This document shows positions 26,447 to 34,978 of a DNA stretch of 64,000 nt, piece after piece. Positions within the stretch are counted from its first letter, which is position 1, and each line of letters begins with the position of its first letter. Both the position numbers and the translations under genes were made by a program. Source of the DNA: Mesorhizobium ciceri biovar biserrulae WSM1271 (GTDB lineage: Bacteria > Pseudomonadota > Alphaproteobacteria > Rhizobiales > Rhizobiaceae); assembly GCF_000185905.1 (NCBI RefSeq), contig NC_014923.1:1054001-1118000 (forward strand). The letters are read 5' to 3'. The notes beneath the pieces are model-generated. The model saw only the letters and a program-made list of their open reading frames with translations. It was not told where the DNA came from and did no database searches.

Positions 26447-27130
26447 ATGAAAAACGATCTTTCAGAGCTCAGCACATTTGCTCCCTCCCGGCGTCAGTTG
26501 CTGGGCCTCGGCCTGGCGTTTGCAGGGGCGGCAGCCTTCAACGCGGTGCCCGGCTTCCAGCTGCTGGCCTCGGCGCAGGCGGCTGTGCCGGCCGCTGCGC
26601 AGAAGATCGCCGACCACTTTTCCTCGGTCAAATCGATGAGCGGCGAATTCGTGCAGTTCGGCCCCAAGGGCGAGCAGACCGGCGGCAAGTTCTTCCTCGA
26701 ACGGCCAGGCAAGATCCGCTTCAACTACGACGGCTCTTCGAACTTCCGGGTGATTTCAGACGGCCAGTCGGTGGTCATCCTGAACAAGAGGCTCAACACG
26801 TCCGATCTCTATCCGCTGTCGAAGACACCCTTGAAGCTGCTGCTCGACAACAGGATCGACCTCTCCGGCGACCGCGTCAAAAGCGTCAAGCAGGAGGACG
26901 ACCTCACAACCATCCAGCTCGCCGACAAATCGGTGTTCGGCAATTCGAAGATCACCATGATGTTCGATCCGAAAACCTTCGACTTGCGGCAGTGGACGAT
27001 CACCGACGCGCAGGGCAAGGATACGACGGTGATGATCTTCAACACCAAGGAAGGCGTCAGCTTCGCGCCGGATACTTTCGCCATCGACTACACGGCGAAC
27101 CGCGAGCTCAACACCAACAAGGCGCGCTAG
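26447..27130 (+). CDS. LolA-like outer-membrane lipoprotein carrier protein
   Basis: This 227-aa periplasmic carrier belongs to the LolA family: IADHFSSVKSMSGEFVQFGPKGEQTGGKFFLERPGKIRFNY-type text, then VVILNKRLNTSDLYPLSKTPLKLLL and the WTITDAQGKDTTVMIFN strand. The signal peptide carries a twin-arginine motif, PSRRQLLGLGLAFAGAA, unlike the Sec signal of classical LolA. The start is ATG 26447; an in-frame GTG three codons upstream is also possible. No LolB is nearby. Confidence 0.85.
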   Translation: MKNDLSELSTFAPSRRQLLGLGLAFAGAAAFNAVPGFQLLASAQAAVPAAAQKIADHFSSVKSMSGEFVQFGPKGEQTGGKFFLERPGKIRFNYDGSSNFRVISDGQSVVILNKRLNTSDLYPLSKTPLKLLLDNRIDLSGDRVKSVKQEDDLTTIQLADKSVFGNSKITMMFDPKTFDLRQWTITDAQGKDTTVMIFNTKEGVSFAPDTFAIDYTANRELNTNKAR

Positions 27131-27302
27131 CTTCAAACGCTTCAATAGCTGTGGAAAGCACCGGGCCGCGCCTCGTCGAGCGTTGCCCGGCTTGTCTTTG
27201 CGGCTTGCGGCTGGCAATTTCCCGGACCGACTCCGTCAAAAGGCGTCTTCCCCGCCTGGACCCATTGGTTCTGGCCGGTTGCACGCTGTTCTGGATTGCC
27301 AA

Positions 27303-28109
27303 ATGCCCTTCTCCATCGCCACCTGGAACATCAACTCCGTTCGCCTTCGCATGCCGATCGTCGAGCGCCTGCTCGTCGAGCATGCGCCCGACGTGCTGTG
27401 CCTGCAGGAAACCAAGGTTCCCGACGAACTGTTCCCCGAGAAGGCTTTCCGCAAGCTCGGCTACGAGCACATCGCCTTCCATGGCCAGAAGGGCTACCAC
27501 GGCGTAGCAACCGTGGCGCGGCGGCCGATCGAATTGGTCGAAAAGCGACGCTTTTGCGAAATCGAGGACAGCCGGCACCTCTCGGTGACGGTGCGGGCCG
27601 GCGGCAAGGCGATCCTGCTGCATAATTTCTACGTCCCGGCGGGCGGCGACGAACCGGATCCCGTCATCAACAGGAAGTTCAAGCACAAGCTCGATTTCGT
27701 TGCCGAGATGAATGCCATCCGGGCAGAACATGACGAGGTGTCCGGCTCGGTGCTCGTCGGCGACCTCAACATCGCCCCGCTCGAACATGACGTCTGGTCG
27801 CACAAGCAATTGCTCAACGTGGTCAGCCACACGCCGGTCGAGACGGAAAATTTCGAGGCGATGCGTCGCGCCGGCAACTGGGTCGACCTGATGCGGCTCA
27901 ACGTGCCGGATGAGCAGAAGCTCTACACCTGGTGGAGCTATCGCGCGCAGGATTGGGAGCTGTCCAATCGCGGCCGCCGCCTCGACCACGTCTGGTCGTC
28001 GCCGAACCTTGTGCCCAGCTTTTCCGGCTACGAGATCCTGCGTCTGGCGCGCGGCTGGGAGCGCCCGTCGGACCATGTGCCTGTCATCGCGCGGTTCGAT
28101 CTGGACTAG
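27303..28109 (+). CDS. xth: Exodeoxyribonuclease III
   Basis: This AP endonuclease and 3'-5' exonuclease (268 aa) acts in base-excision repair. Motifs of the Mg-dependent endonuclease/exonuclease family are present: IATWNINSVRLR, LCLQETKVPDE (metal ligand E36), SVLVGDLNIAPLEHDVW, RRLDHVWSS and the closing ERPSDHVPVIARF. ATG 27303 gives the family start MPFSIATWN. It lies 172 bases after the LolA gene. Confidence 0.94.
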   Translation: MPFSIATWNINSVRLRMPIVERLLVEHAPDVLCLQETKVPDELFPEKAFRKLGYEHIAFHGQKGYHGVATVARRPIELVEKRRFCEIEDSRHLSVTVRAGGKAILLHNFYVPAGGDEPDPVINRKFKHKLDFVAEMNAIRAEHDEVSGSVLVGDLNIAPLEHDVWSHKQLLNVVSHTPVETENFEAMRRAGNWVDLMRLNVPDEQKLYTWWSYRAQDWELSNRGRRLDHVWSSPNLVPSFSGYEILRLARGWERPSDHVPVIARFDLD

Positions 28110-28137
28110 TCTGGTCGAAAATGCCCGCGTGCGGCAG

Positions 28138-28812
28138 TCAGTCTGTAGAGTTGGGACCGGCTGGATCCACCCACGGACGGCCCAATCGTGTCACCATCGC
28201 CGCGTACCCAACGGCACCTGCCGCCCAAAGGAAGATGCCAAGCTCTTTGACGACGTCCTCGGCGATGGCGGCCGCAGAACCGGGGGTAGGAAACAGCTCT
28301 CCGAGCTGGTCGATCGATGCTGACATCGCCAGCAGGAAGCCTGCGGCCACAAAGATGATCGTGCCGTCGAATGTTTTTCGTCGCAGCCGAAAGAACCAGA
28401 ACAACCCGGCGCCGGCGTAGGCAATCATCGGAACGATCTCTGGTATCCTAACAATGGGCAGCACGTCCTCATGGATCAACAACAGGTCATCGAGGCCCAA
28501 GAGGAGGGTAAGGCCGCCGAGAAACGTGCAATCCCATCGGCGCGTGAGCAGGCCAGCAAACAGGGTCGCGGCGCCGGAGCCGATCCATAGCGAAGCACCC
28601 AGGGACGAAATCCACCCCGTATAGAAACCGACTCCGGCGGCTGCAGACGGATCTCGATAAAAGATCCACGCGTCCAGACCACGAATTTGCGCGACGGACA
28701 GCGCGGCCAAGAGCATCGCAACGTTAATCGCCGCCGCCGCCACCACGACCAAACGCCAGGCTATTATCCATTCGCCGCCATGCTTTGTGTTCGGCGCGCT
28801 GTTCTCTGGCAT
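28138..28812 (-). CDS. Integral membrane protein of unknown function
   Basis: This 224-aa protein has about six hydrophobic helices beginning at residue 17 (IIAWRLVVVAAAAINVAMLLAAL). Charged or polar loops include DDLLLIHEDVLPIVRIPEIVP and SIDQLGELFPTPGSAAAIAEDVVKE, which place several acidic residues near the membrane. I do not recognise a family. It is convergent with xth and followed upstream by a 266-bp stretch with no gene. Confidence 0.65.
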   Translation of the reverse strand: MPENSAPNTKHGGEWIIAWRLVVVAAAAINVAMLLAALSVAQIRGLDAWIFYRDPSAAAGVGFYTGWISSLGASLWIGSGAATLFAGLLTRRWDCTFLGGLTLLLGLDDLLLIHEDVLPIVRIPEIVPMIAYAGAGLFWFFRLRRKTFDGTIIFVAAGFLLAMSASIDQLGELFPTPGSAAAIAEDVVKELGIFLWAAGAVGYAAMVTRLGRPWVDPAGPNSTD

Positions 28813-29078
28813 TAGCTATTCTCATTGAGGACTGAGAGGAACTCCATTGGAATCAAAGATCAAGAAGTGCTGACCTATGCCTAATCCAGTACGATGGCTG
28901 CCAGCTCTGCCGCGCCGAGAACTCCGCCTGCATTGTGCCGGTGGTCAGCATCGAACGGTTGCAGCGCTTCGCTCCACCGAACCATTGTACCATGGCGCCG
29001 ATGTTCAGGGGAGGCCGGCCTGTAAATGCCCGACCTGAATCCCAGCACGCTTCGAAGCGCGACCAAATGAATTCGAAC
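28813..29078. other. 266-bp intergenic region
   Basis: I see no supported gene, tRNA or clear terminator here. A 61-codon minus-strand frame exists but has no ribosome-binding site or recognisable similarity. Confidence 0.4.
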
Positions 29079-30161
29079 TCAAACGGCGCGCTTCAAGTCG
29101 TCATGCATGTCGTTGTCGCGAAATTGCTGCGCTGACAGGCCTGCGAGATCCGGCAGATGAGGATGGTCGCGGCGGCGCGTCGCCAGCATCCGTTGCGCCG
29201 CTTCGATGATTGTCGGCGCCGGGACATCGGCGACCAGGCCGGTCGGGCTGGCATGGCGGGTCGCGATCACGTCCACGCAGTTCGAAAGCGGCCTCCAACG
29301 GGCCATGTTGGCGCCGCCATTGAGGATAACCATCGGCGTCATCACCGTTGCCATGAGATGTGCGGTACCGCCTTCGGCGCCGATGTAAAGATCGGCAAAC
29401 TCGCCGAGCGCCAGCAAGATGTCACCGATATCGACACCTCCGATCGCGGCGGAATCGACAAGCCGCAGCTTCGGCACGCGCTGAGCCAGCTCCGCCATAT
29501 CGGGACCGTCGCCGGGGGTTTTCACATAGAGAAGGTTCGCCCCGTCGGCGATCAGGCTGTCGGCGATTGCGGCAACCTGATCCGCCGACATGCGCTTGCT
29601 GGCGCTGCCATGCGCCGCGATAATGATCAAGGGAGCATGCTTGCCGTCCGCAAGGCTCCTGGCCGCCGCTCGTGCGGCCGGGCTAGGCTCCAGCCGATGA
29701 TCGAAAGGCAGCCGCTTGCCGGCAAGGCGTTCGATGAGGCGATGGTAGCGCCAGGCATTGTGCCCGGGTCGTGCTTCAGGCCTGTGACCCAGGCGCCAGG
29801 AAAGGGCGAAAGCCGGAAAGTTTGCCTCATAGGCAATGCCGCGGCCGAGCAGTGATGCCGAGGCTTGAAGCAGCCAACGCGCCGAGATGCGGAAATCGAC
29901 AACGGCCAATCGCCCCTTGCCCTTGCTGTGACCGGCGATCAGGCGCGCCAGGGGCGTCCGCACATTGATCGCATCGACCAAATGGCCGGCATGGCGATTG
30001 AGGCTATGTTCAAGGGACGACGACCGGGTGGTTCCGTAGACGATGAAACTATCGGGGAATGCCGTTCTGGCGGCGCGCAATGCCGGAATCCGGATCAGTC
30101 CGTCGCCGAACGCGTCATTGCGGGAATACAAGATAATGGTCTCGTACCGCCCTGATGGCAT
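29079..30161 (-). CDS. Glycosyltransferase family 9 (heptosyltransferase-like)
   Basis: This 360-aa GT-B enzyme resembles ADP-heptose:LPS heptosyltransferases: YSRNDAFGDGLIRIPALRAARTAFPDS at the N-terminus, then PLIIIAAHGSASKRMSADQVAAIADSL and the acceptor/donor loop LYIGAEGGTAHLMATVMTPMVILNGG. It probably adds a sugar to a surface polysaccharide or LPS core. The last residues, NDMHDDLKRAV, match the reading of a repeat element found at 44062-44160, so the C-terminus seems repeat-derived. Confidence 0.85.
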   Translation of the reverse strand: MPSGRYETIILYSRNDAFGDGLIRIPALRAARTAFPDSFIVYGTTRSSSLEHSLNRHAGHLVDAINVRTPLARLIAGHSKGKGRLAVVDFRISARWLLQASASLLGRGIAYEANFPAFALSWRLGHRPEARPGHNAWRYHRLIERLAGKRLPFDHRLEPSPAARAAARSLADGKHAPLIIIAAHGSASKRMSADQVAAIADSLIADGANLLYVKTPGDGPDMAELAQRVPKLRLVDSAAIGGVDIGDILLALGEFADLYIGAEGGTAHLMATVMTPMVILNGGANMARWRPLSNCVDVIATRHASPTGLVADVPAPTIIEAAQRMLATRRRDHPHLPDLAGLSAQQFRDNDMHDDLKRAV

Positions 30162-30375
30162 GGCTCGCTCCCCCCAGGAGCCTGGTGGTGATGGCGCCTG
30201 CTGCGCCGGCCGCCTTCGAGGTGCTTTAGGATTTCACCTCTTGCCTGTCAACGGAGCCTTGCCGCTGGATCCGGGCGTCCGGACGGCCGCAGTGCGCCAC
30301 GACCAGTTCATCGCTGTCGTTGAAAACACTTCTCCCTTCGGCTGCGAAGCCAGCAGCTTCGTGGGTACGCTAGGT

Positions 30376-30831
30376 TTAGCCGGAGAAGCGCGGCGCCAGT
30401 TCCTCGATGCGGCGGATCATCGCCTGAAATTCCTCCGAGATGCGCTGGTGCAGCTTGACCGCGATCTCGGGATATTCCTCCAGGATGCGGCGGAACATCT
30501 TGCGGCTGAGGCGCATCACTTCCGAATCGATCTCGGCCGAGGCGCTGGTCAACCGGTTGGTGTCGGCGATCAATGCCAGTTCGCTCAGGATCGTGCCGGG
30601 GTCTGCCGTGCCAATCGGGATGCGTTCACCATTCTGCTCCCGGTAGAGCACGATGCGCCCGCTGACAACGATATAGGCGGAATCGGCCTCGTCGTCCTCG
30701 CGATAAAGCTTGTGGTTGGCAATCAGCCTGGTGTTCTCGGCGCCAAAGGCGAGCAGGCGCAGTTGTTCCTGCGTGAAGCCCTCGAAGAGCCTCACGGCGG
30801 ACAGAACGCGGATGTCGTCATCCAGCGCCAT
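30376..30831 (-). CDS. Cyclic-nucleotide-binding domain protein
   Basis: This 151-aa protein is a lone cNMP-binding domain, without a DNA-binding domain: LFEGFTQEQLRLLAFGAENTRLIANHKLY, then ADSAYIVVSGRIVLYRE and the phosphate-binding cassette PGTILSELALIADTNRLTSASAE, which ends with a C-helix (EEYPEIAVKLHQRISEEF). In Brucella a similar protein annotated as a protein-kinase A regulatory-type subunit neighbours otpR; the same pairing occurs here with the regulator at 30953. Whether it binds cAMP or cGMP is unknown. Confidence 0.85.
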   Translation of the reverse strand: MALDDDIRVLSAVRLFEGFTQEQLRLLAFGAENTRLIANHKLYREDDEADSAYIVVSGRIVLYREQNGERIPIGTADPGTILSELALIADTNRLTSASAEIDSEVMRLSRKMFRRILEEYPEIAVKLHQRISEEFQAMIRRIEELAPRFSG

Positions 30832-30952
30832 CTAGCTATGTCCCCGAACCGACAGTCCGACTCCTCCTCTGCGAGTTCGATCCAAACCACCCTCCAACTG
30901 GATCGTACCCGAAAGCGGCCCCGCCCGGCCGCTCATTGGATAATGAAAATGT

Positions 30953-31636
30953 TTAAGGAACCAGCTTGTAGCCGCCGCTTTCTGTCACAAGAATTTCCGC
31001 ATTGGAAGGATCGCGCTCGATCTTCTGGCGCAGCCGGTAGACATGGGTTTCCAGCGTGTGCGTGGTGACGCCGGAATTGTAGCCCCACACCTCCTCGAGC
31101 AGCACGTCGCGCGTCACTACCTTCTGGTCGGCGCGATAGAGATATTTGATGATCGAGGCCTCCTTCTCCGTCAGCCGCACCTTGCCGCCGCGCGGGTCGA
31201 GCAGCAGTTTCTGGCTGGGCTTGAAAGTATAGGGCCCGACCGAGAAGGTGGCATCCTCGCTCTGCTCATGCTGGCGCAACTGCGCCCGAATGCGCGCCAG
31301 CAGCACGGCGAAGCGGAACGGCTTCGTCACATAGTCGTTGGCGCCGGCCTCGAGACCAAGAATCGTATCCGAATCGGTGTCGTGACCGGTCAGCATGATG
31401 ATGGGCGCCTTGTAGCCGCCCTTGCGCAGGATCTTCACCGCTTCGCGGCCATCCATGTCGGGCAGCCCGACATCCATGATGAGCAGATCGATGAGGCCGC
31501 CGCGCGCTGCGGCGACACCTTTTGCCGCAGTCGATTCCTGCAGCACGTCGAATTCCTCGTAAAGGGATAATTGCTCGACCAGCGTGCCGCGCAGGTCGTC
31601 ATCGTCGTCGACGATCAGTATGGTGCGTGAAGTCAT
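30953..31636 (-). CDS. OmpR-family response regulator, OtpR/CenR type
   Basis: This 227-aa regulator has a receiver domain (acidic pocket at residues 10-13, phosphoacceptor D55 in LLIMDVGLPDMDG, T and K in MLTGHD and YVTKPFRFA) and an OmpR-type winged-helix domain (LTEKEASIIKYLYRADQKVVTRDVLLEEVWGYN, TLETHVYRLRQKIERDPS). The sequence looks like Brucella OtpR and Caulobacter/Rhodobacter CenR, which govern envelope homeostasis. No histidine kinase gene is adjacent. It probably shares a transcript with the cNMP-binding gene. Confidence 0.88.
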   Translation of the reverse strand: MTSRTILIVDDDDDLRGTLVEQLSLYEEFDVLQESTAAKGVAAARGGLIDLLIMDVGLPDMDGREAVKILRKGGYKAPIIMLTGHDTDSDTILGLEAGANDYVTKPFRFAVLLARIRAQLRQHEQSEDATFSVGPYTFKPSQKLLLDPRGGKVRLTEKEASIIKYLYRADQKVVTRDVLLEEVWGYNSGVTTHTLETHVYRLRQKIERDPSNAEILVTESGGYKLVP

Positions 31637-31801
31637 GGATCAATCCGTTGTTTTGAAAAGAAAATTCAGTTGACCGCTGCCTGTTTATGCGGAAGCTGAC
31701 CGGCGTAACAGCCGTTCACAGTGATTTGTTCCGTGGCACGATCATACAAGAAAAAACACGATCGCAATGCAGCCGGCGCAATTTTGCGAAAAGGGCTGCG
31801 T

Positions 31802-32317
31802 GTGCTGACCGTGCGGGCGAGGCCTGGGCATCCAAGCCAGGGCCTGCTGCAGGCCGGGAAAACGGTGTTTGCCTGTGCGCTGGGGCGCGGTGGCATCTCG
31901 GCCCACAAGCGCGAAGGCGATGGCGCCACGCCGCTGGCCGCGATGCGGATCCTGTCGGGGTATTTCCGGGGGGATCAGTTCTCCAGCGGCCGCAGGACCC
32001 GGCTGGCGATGACGCCGATCGGGCCCGATCTGGGCTGGTGCGAAGTGCCTGACGACCGCAACTACAACAGGCCGGTCAGGATTCCCTATGGCGCCAGCCA
32101 CGAACGCATGCGGCGCGACGACAGGCTCTACGACGCCTGCCTGGTGCTCGACTGGAACCTGTCGCCGCGCCGGCGCGGACGCGGCAGCGCCATCTTCTTC
32201 CATCTGGCGCGCCCCGGCTTCACGCCGACGCAAGGCTGTGTGGCTGTCACGGCGCAAACCATGGCGCGGCTGCTGCCGCTGCTGTCGGACCGGACGGTGG
32301 TGAGGGTGGTAAGATAG
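31802..32317 (+). CDS. L,D-transpeptidase (YkuD-like) family protein
   Basis: This protein of about 171 aa has the YkuD-like catalytic stretch IFFHLARPGFTPTQGCVAV, with the active cysteine in TxGC and an upstream histidine. Other family text is CALGRGGISAHKREGDGATPLAAM. Such enzymes cross-link peptidoglycan or modify it. GTG 31802 has AAAAGGG seven bases upstream and starts at the homologous position; GTG 31721 would add 27 residues. There is no obvious signal peptide in either form. The stop codon is the first base set of a tandem repeat array. Confidence 0.72.
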   Translation: MLTVRARPGHPSQGLLQAGKTVFACALGRGGISAHKREGDGATPLAAMRILSGYFRGDQFSSGRRTRLAMTPIGPDLGWCEVPDDRNYNRPVRIPYGASHERMRRDDRLYDACLVLDWNLSPRRRGRGSAIFFHLARPGFTPTQGCVAVTAQTMARLLPLLSDRTVVRVVR

Positions 32318-32434
32318 TAGGGGAGTAGGGGAGTAGGGGAGTAGGGGAGTAGGGGAGTAGGGACAAGCTCGGGCGCGGCCTTAGTTTTTCCTATTCCCCT
32401 ATTCCCCTATTCCCCTATTCCCCTATTCCCCTAC
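32317..32434. repeat. Tandem octamer array with inverted partner (GTAGGGGA / TATTCCCC)
   Basis: About six copies of GTAGGGGA run from 32317 to 32363. After a 27-base spacer, about five copies of the near-complementary octamer TATTCCCC run from 32391 to 32434. The two tracts can pair into a long hairpin. The L,D-transpeptidase stop sits at its left edge, and the DUF1127 gene ends inside its right arm. Confidence 0.9.
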
Positions 32435-32681
32435 GGCCAGGTCTCTGCCAGCCGATGTCGAGCAGGCCCAGCCGGCCAAGCTCCTTGTCCATTGCGCGAG
32501 CGACATCACGGCGCGCGCCGCCGATATCGCGCAGTTGGCGGTCGGAGAGATCCTCGACGTTCTGGTAGGCAGTATCGCGGCGGGGGAGGCGTATCGCGAC
32601 CCGGGCGTGACGCAACCAGTCGAGGGTTTCGGCCAGCCAGTTCGGACGATGTGCGGACGAATTCAAAACGATGATGGACAT
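32415..32681 (-). CDS. DUF1127 domain protein
   Basis: This 88-aa protein contains the DUF1127 signature YQNVEDLSDRQLRDIGGARRDVA in the middle, an Arg-rich helical module found in small alphaproteobacterial proteins, some of which affect RNA and phosphate or carbon metabolism. The last five or six residues (RRGIGE) and the stop are encoded by the tandem repeat, so the C-terminus is repeat-derived. It is divergent from the LysR gene, 130 bases away. Confidence 0.8.
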   Translation of the reverse strand: MSIIVLNSSAHRPNWLAETLDWLRHARVAIRLPRRDTAYQNVEDLSDRQLRDIGGARRDVARAMDKELGRLGLLDIGWQRPGRRGIGE

Positions 32682-32811
32682 GGTGTGCTCCGTTCTCCCC
32701 GAATATCAAATCCGGCTTGATGATGTTTCGATGGACAGATCATGCCAGATTGAAATCTCTGTAGGAAACGAGTAGTTTTCTCTCGATCATCAAGTTTTCT
32801 TTGAGGATAGG

Positions 32812-33747
32812 ATGGCTCGTCTTCTGCCTGGGACTCGTGCCTTGAGGACGCTGGAGGCGGCGGCCCGGCACCTCAATTTCACCCGTGCCGCCGACGAGCT
32901 TGGGCTGACACCGGCCGCCGTCAGCCATCAGATCAAGGAAATCGAGGATCAGCTCGGGCTGGTGCTGTTCACGCGCACCAGCCGCACCATCCGGCTCACC
33001 GAGGCGGGAACGGTGCTGTTCGACGCCTCGGCGGACGCGCTCGACCTGCTTGGCCGGGCTGTTTCGCGGGCGCAAAAGCTGACGCGCGGCACCGCTCTCT
33101 TGAAGGTAACGCTCGACGCGCAGTTCGCGTCAAAATGGCTGATGCGACGCGTCGACGATTTTCGCAAGCGTCACCCCGATATCGAATTGCGATTCGACAT
33201 CGCCTATGAAGTGCGGGATTTCGAACTTGACGACATCGATGTCGGCATCCGTTTTGGCGCCGGCAAATATCCGGGCCTTCGCACCCACCGGCTGTTCGAC
33301 AACATCCTCATTCCGGTGTGCAGCCCGAGCCTTTTGACGTCCGGTCCGCCGCTGCGCGAGCCGCGCGATCTTTTCAACCATACGCTTGCGCATATCGAAT
33401 GGTCGCGGCAAGGCGTGACGTGGCCGAACTGGCGGATGTGGATGGCGGCGGCCGGCATCAATGATTTCGACGACAGCCGGACAGTCGTGTTCGGAAATTC
33501 CACGGATGCCGTCCAGGCAGCGCTCGACGGCAATGCCGTTGCGCTCGCCGATTTCGCCATGGTGGCGAACGACCTTTCCCAGGGCAGGCTGGTGCAGCCT
33601 TTCGAACTCGGCCTGCGCGTGGCGCCCGAGTTCGCCTATTTCCTGGTCTATCCCGAAAATACCGCCGACGATCCACGCATCGTCGCCTTTCGCGAATGGA
33701 TGCTAGAGGAAGTCGCCAAGACGCGGACCACGGATAAAGGGCAGTAG
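32812..33747 (+). CDS. LysR-family transcriptional regulator (GcvA-like)
   Basis: This 311-aa regulator has an N-terminal winged helix-turn-helix (RALRTLEAAARHLNFTRAADELGLTPAAVSHQIKEIEDQLG) and a C-terminal ligand-binding domain beginning KVTLDAQFASKWLMRRVDDF. GVRFGAG-type text (DVGIRFGAGKYPGL) places it near GcvA/AmpR-like regulators. GAGG lies ahead of the ATG. It faces the DUF1127 gene across a shared 130-base promoter region and may control it. Its stop codon lies within a second octamer repeat array. Confidence 0.88.
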   Translation: MARLLPGTRALRTLEAAARHLNFTRAADELGLTPAAVSHQIKEIEDQLGLVLFTRTSRTIRLTEAGTVLFDASADALDLLGRAVSRAQKLTRGTALLKVTLDAQFASKWLMRRVDDFRKRHPDIELRFDIAYEVRDFELDDIDVGIRFGAGKYPGLRTHRLFDNILIPVCSPSLLTSGPPLREPRDLFNHTLAHIEWSRQGVTWPNWRMWMAAAGINDFDDSRTVVFGNSTDAVQAALDGNAVALADFAMVANDLSQGRLVQPFELGLRVAPEFAYFLVYPENTADDPRIVAFREWMLEEVAKTRTTDKGQ

Positions 33748-33845
33748 GGCAGTAGGGCAGTAGGGCAGTAGGGCAGTAGGGCAGTAGGGATAGGCGTCGG
33801 TGCCGTCTGCCCCCTATTCCCCTACTGCCGTACTGCCCTACTCCC
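33739..33845. repeat. Second tandem octamer array (GGGCAGTA) with inverted partner
   Basis: About six copies of GGGCAGTA run from 33739 to about 33790. Inverted units (TATTCCCC, TACTGCCG, TACTGCCC) follow from 33811 to 33845. It resembles the array at 32317 with a one-base change in the unit. The LysR stop codon is inside it. Confidence 0.88.
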
Positions 33846-33853
33846 TTCTTGAC

Positions 33854-34270
33854 TCAGCTTGCCACCGCGCCGAACCAGCCGATCACGGCGCCGATGATCA
33901 GCAGCACGCCGAGCCAGTGGCCGCCGTCGATGAGGGTCAGGTCCCAGCCGAAATTCTCGTAGCGATGGTTGACCGAGAGCGTCGTGGCGACGAAACCCAG
34001 CCAGAGCACGAAGCCGAAGACAAGTCCGGCGAGCCATGTCGGCTCGCCGCCGGTTATCGCGCCGACGACCAGCGCCATTATGGTGGCCATGACCAGTTCG
34101 GCGATGAAGCTGACGACGAAGGGCAGCGGCGACTTCTTCATCGTCGCCGGATCGAGCTTGGCGGCCTTCAGCCACGCCTTGCTCAGGCTCATGTACCAGG
34201 CGGCGCCGAACAGCCACGCCACGATTGCGGCAGCGACCACCGCCAGCCAGTTCACTGCTGAAAAATCCAT
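33854..34270 (-). CDS. DUF1761 membrane protein
   Basis: This 138-aa protein has four membrane helices. The DUF1761 pattern is clear: MDFSAVNWLAVVAAAIVAWLFGAAWYMSLSKAWLKA at the start, FIAELVMATIMALVVGAI in the second helix, and the NHRYENFGWDLTLIDGGHWLGVLLIIGAVIGWFG end. The function is unknown. It is 51 bases from the methyltransferase gene start side and next to the octamer array. Confidence 0.87.
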   Translation of the reverse strand: MDFSAVNWLAVVAAAIVAWLFGAAWYMSLSKAWLKAAKLDPATMKKSPLPFVVSFIAELVMATIMALVVGAITGGEPTWLAGLVFGFVLWLGFVATTLSVNHRYENFGWDLTLIDGGHWLGVLLIIGAVIGWFGAVAS

Positions 34271-34321
34271 GAGCTCGCCCCTCTGATCTGGATGTTATGG
34301 AACGCCTGTTCGGCGATCGCG

Positions 34322-34978
34322 TCAAGCGAACCGCCAGACGGTCGTGCGCTTGACCAGCGCATCCTCCAGCGCCCGCGTGACGGCCACTTCATAGACCGCA
34401 AGCGGCTCCAGCCCTGTCTTCGGCAGATACGACCGGCCGGGATCGCCGACAAGGATTTCGGCGCCGCGCGCCTTCAGCGTTGCGAACCATGGCACCAGCC
34501 GGTCAGCGAAAGATTTGTCATAGAAAACATCACCGGCCAGGACCACGTCCCAACCTGCATCGGTGCCGATGCAATCCGTGCCGAGGAATTCGGTCCCGAT
34601 ACCGTTGATCTCGCTGTTGAGCCGGATCGCGGTGGCGCAGAACGGGTCGATGTCGGAGGCGATCACCTTGGCGGCACCGGCCTTGGCAGCGGCGATGGCG
34701 ACAAGGCCGGAGCCGGAAGCGAAGTCGAGCACGTGCTTGCCCCGCACCGTGCCGGAATTGTCCAGGACATAGCGGGCAAGGCCCTGGCCGCCGGCCCAGG
34801 CGAAAGCCCAGAAGGGCGGCGGCAGGCCGATTTCGACCAGCTCTTCCTCGGTCCGCTGCCACAGGTCATGCGCTTCGTCGGCAAGATGAAGCAGGATCTC
34901 CGGCACGTGCGGCGGCGCCATCAGCGCCGTGTTGTCGAGAATGAACTGTTTGGCACTGTTGGGCGTGAGCGCCGTCAC
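34322..34978 (-). CDS. SAM-dependent methyltransferase (ETFB lysine / L11-type)
   Basis: This 218-aa enzyme has PPFWAFAWAGGQGLARYVLDN, then motif I VLDFASGSGLVAIAAAKAGAAKVIASDIDP and the post-I D in WDVVLAGDVFYDKSF. This set marks the methyltransferase-16/ETFB-lysine methyltransferase type. The GTG start overlaps the stop of the EVE gene (GTGA), so the pair is co-translated. A protein target such as ETF-beta is inferred from family. Confidence 0.85.
   Translation of the reverse strand: MTALTPNSAKQFILDNTALMAPPHVPEILLHLADEAHDLWQRTEEELVEIGLPPPFWAFAWAGGQGLARYVLDNSGTVRGKHVLDFASGSGLVAIAAAKAGAAKVIASDIDPFCATAIRLNSEINGIGTEFLGTDCIGTDAGWDVVLAGDVFYDKSFADRLVPWFATLKARGAEILVGDPGRSYLPKTGLEPLAVYEVAVTRALEDALVKRTTVWRFA

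Noticed and set aside
28881..29066. 61-codon minus-strand ORF in the gap before the GT9 gene
   Set aside because: No ribosome-binding site, no recognised similarity and no coupling to a neighbour.
30913..30933. Seven-base hairpin as terminator of the response-regulator gene
   Set aside because: Short stem without a T run on the minus strand, and the cNMP-binding gene follows in the same direction.
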